Assembly (NCBI GenBank): GCA_937901915.1
Contig: CALGUD010000116.1
Location: 1-7,207 of the forward strand
Source of the DNA: an uncultured Flavobacteriaceae bacterium
Lineage (GTDB): Bacteria > Bacteroidota > Bacteroidia > Flavobacteriales > Flavobacteriaceae
Direction of reading: 5' to 3'
Length of the DNA stretch: 7,207 nt
Positions 6,101 to 7,207 of the stretch are shown here, piece after piece. The notes under the pieces are model-generated. The model was not told the DNA's origin. It searched no databases and worked only from the letters and a program-made list of their open reading frames with translations. The stretch's first letter is position 1, and each line of letters begins with the position of its first letter. Position numbers and translations under genes: made by a program.

Positions 6101-7083
6101 AAAAAATACTCATAACAGGCGCAGCAGGATTTTTAGGATCACATTTATGTGACAGGTTTATTAAAGAAGGTTTTCATGTTATAGGTATGGATAACCTCAT
6201 TACCGGCGATCTTAAAAATATAGAGCACCTTTTTAAATTAGATAACTTTGAGTTTTATCATCACGATGTAACCAATTTTGTGCATGTTCCGGGGAAGCTG
6301 GACTATATTCTCCATTTTGCATCACCTGCCAGCCCTATAGACTATTTAAAAATACCCATTCAAACCCTTAAAGTAGGAGCCATGGGAACTCATAACCTGT
6401 TAGGCCTGGCAAAAGAAAAAAAAGCAAGAATTTTAATTGCCTCTACTTCTGAGATATATGGAGATCCGTTAGTACACCCCCAAACGGAAGATTATTACGG
6501 AAATGTAAGTACAATAGGCCCCAGAGGAGTGTATGATGAAGCCAAACGTTTTATGGAATCAATTACAATGGCCTACCACCGTTTTCATGGCCTGGAAACC
6601 CGGATAGCCAGGATATTTAATACCTATGGTCCCAGGATGCGGTTAAACGACGGGAGGGTTGTTCCTGCGTTTATAGGACAAGCGTTGCGGGGTGAAGATC
6701 TAACTATTTTCGGTGATGGCTCTCAAACACGTTCTTTTTGTTATGTAGATGATGAGGTAGAGGGAATTTATAAACTGTTAATGAGTGATTATGCATATCC
6801 GATCAATATCGGGAACCCTCATGAAATTACAATTAAAGAGTTTGCAGAAGAAATAATTAAAATCACAAACACCAACCAGAAAATAGTGTACAAACCCTTG
6901 CCCAAAGACGACCCTATGCAACGGCAACCGGATATCTCCAAAGCTAAAAAAATCCTTAACTGGGAGCCTAAAGTTTCAAGGGAAGAAGGAATGAAAAAAA
7001 CATTTGAATATTTTAAAAATTTATCAAAAGAAGAACTTTATAAAAAAGAACATAAAGACTTTACATCTCATAATAAAAAGTGA
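6097..7083 (+). CDS. uxs: UDP-glucuronate decarboxylase (UDP-xylose synthase), NAD-dependent SDR, TTG start
   Basis: A 328-aa extended short-chain dehydrogenase that would convert UDP-glucuronate to UDP-xylose in the cytoplasm, using bound NAD+. The Rossmann motif GAAGFLG is at 8-14. Catalytic-site features are IASTSEIYGDP (114-124) with Thr117-Ser118-Glu119, and GPRGVYDEAKRFMES with Tyr146 and Lys150. NTYGPRMRLNDGRVVPAFI (175-193), FGDGSQTRSFCYVDD (205-219) and DDPMQRQPDI (271-280) are strongly UXS-like and argue against a dTDP-glucose dehydratase. The length fits soluble bacterial UXS. The TTG start is required: the next Met (31) lies after the Rossmann loop, and no ATG, GTG or other TTG is found between it and the in-frame upstream stop. 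It starts 2 bases after the ATPase stop, probably through insertion of the block, and would supply UDP-xylose to the glycan pathway encoded to the left. Confidence 0.93.
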   Translation: MKKILITGAAGFLGSHLCDRFIKEGFHVIGMDNLITGDLKNIEHLFKLDNFEFYHHDVTNFVHVPGKLDYILHFASPASPIDYLKIPIQTLKVGAMGTHNLLGLAKEKKARILIASTSEIYGDPLVHPQTEDYYGNVSTIGPRGVYDEAKRFMESITMAYHRFHGLETRIARIFNTYGPRMRLNDGRVVPAFIGQALRGEDLTIFGDGSQTRSFCYVDDEVEGIYKLLMSDYAYPINIGNPHEITIKEFAEEIIKITNTNQKIVYKPLPKDDPMQRQPDISKAKKILNWEPKVSREEGMKKTFEYFKNLSKEELYKKEHKDFTSHNKK

Positions 7084-7093
7084 TTGTAAGTTA

Positions 7094-7163
7094 GATGTCC
7101 GATGACCGGTGTCGGGTGTACAGAGAATTAGTTCTGAGTGCGGAGTTCAGAGTGTAGAGTTGT
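7094..7163. repeat. Degenerate heptamer array, ten 7-bp units
   Basis: Ten 7-bp units lie in strict register from 7094: GATGTCC, GATGACC, GGTGTCG, GGTGTAC, then two diverged units AGAGAAT and TAGTTCT, then GAGTGCG, GAGTTCA, GAGTGTA, GAGTTGT. The first four share GRTGNCN-like content; the last four share GAGT at the start. It lies in the non-coding gap after the decarboxylase gene. The function is unknown. Confidence 0.55.
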
Positions 7164-7166
7164 ACC

Positions 7167-7189
7167 CAATTAACCAATAACAATTTAAC
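7167..7189. repeat. Short CAATTAAC-like tandem repeats
   Basis: CAATTAAC (7167-7174), CAATAAC (7175-7181) and CAATTTAAC (7181-7189, sharing one base) follow directly after the heptamer array. They are short and AT-rich. No gene, terminator or promoter is evident between 7084 and the window end. Confidence 0.35.
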
Positions 7190-7207
7190 AGCTGCTGGTC
7201 CCCAAAT

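Noticed and set aside
7084..7207. CRISPR array
   Set aside because: The units are only 7 bp, degenerate and without spacers.

Overview
The window is AT-rich, and its genes start at ATG or TTG without clear Shine-Dalgarno sequences. Its proteins resemble those of Bacteroidota, most likely Flavobacteriia or a close relative. That assignment rests on recognised protein style and on one TTTG/TAnnTTTG-like promoter, not on a database search. All convincing genes lie on the plus strand.

Left part (about 72-4078) is a piece of an exopolysaccharide, capsule or O-antigen locus. It holds a sulfotransferase whose 5' end looks damaged, a WalW-like NodB-type polysaccharide deacetylase, a WecB/TagA/CpsF (GT26) glycosyltransferase that starts with TTG, and a polyprenyl glycosylphosphotransferase that would start repeat-unit assembly on the lipid carrier. 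At the right (6097-7083) is a UDP-glucuronate decarboxylase (UXS type), also with a TTG start, which would supply UDP-xylose. Together they suggest a xylose-containing surface glycan made on a lipid carrier and possibly modified by sulfation and deacetylation.

Middle part (about 4110-6090) does not belong to sugar metabolism. It holds a ribbon-helix-helix antitoxin and a PIN-domain (VapC-like) toxin that overlap by 8 bp, followed by an AAA/DUF4143 ATPase with a PD-(D/E)XK-like C-terminal domain. A 10-bp exact direct repeat (ATAGCGTTGA) brackets this block. The right copy carries both the ATPase stop codon and the TTG start of the decarboxylase gene. This looks like an insertion between two genes that were once almost adjacent. 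The antitoxin promoter region carries two TACGTA palindromes. A perfect 35-bp palindrome sits directly before the ATPase start codon.

Right edge (7084-7207) has no gene. It holds a degenerate array with a strict 7-bp period (7094-7163), followed by CAATTAAC-like repeats.

The most unusual items are the direct-repeat-bracketed toxin/ATPase block, the palindrome at the ATPase start, the heptamer array and the start-less sulfotransferase. No CRISPR array, rRNA, tRNA, transposase or integrase was seen.
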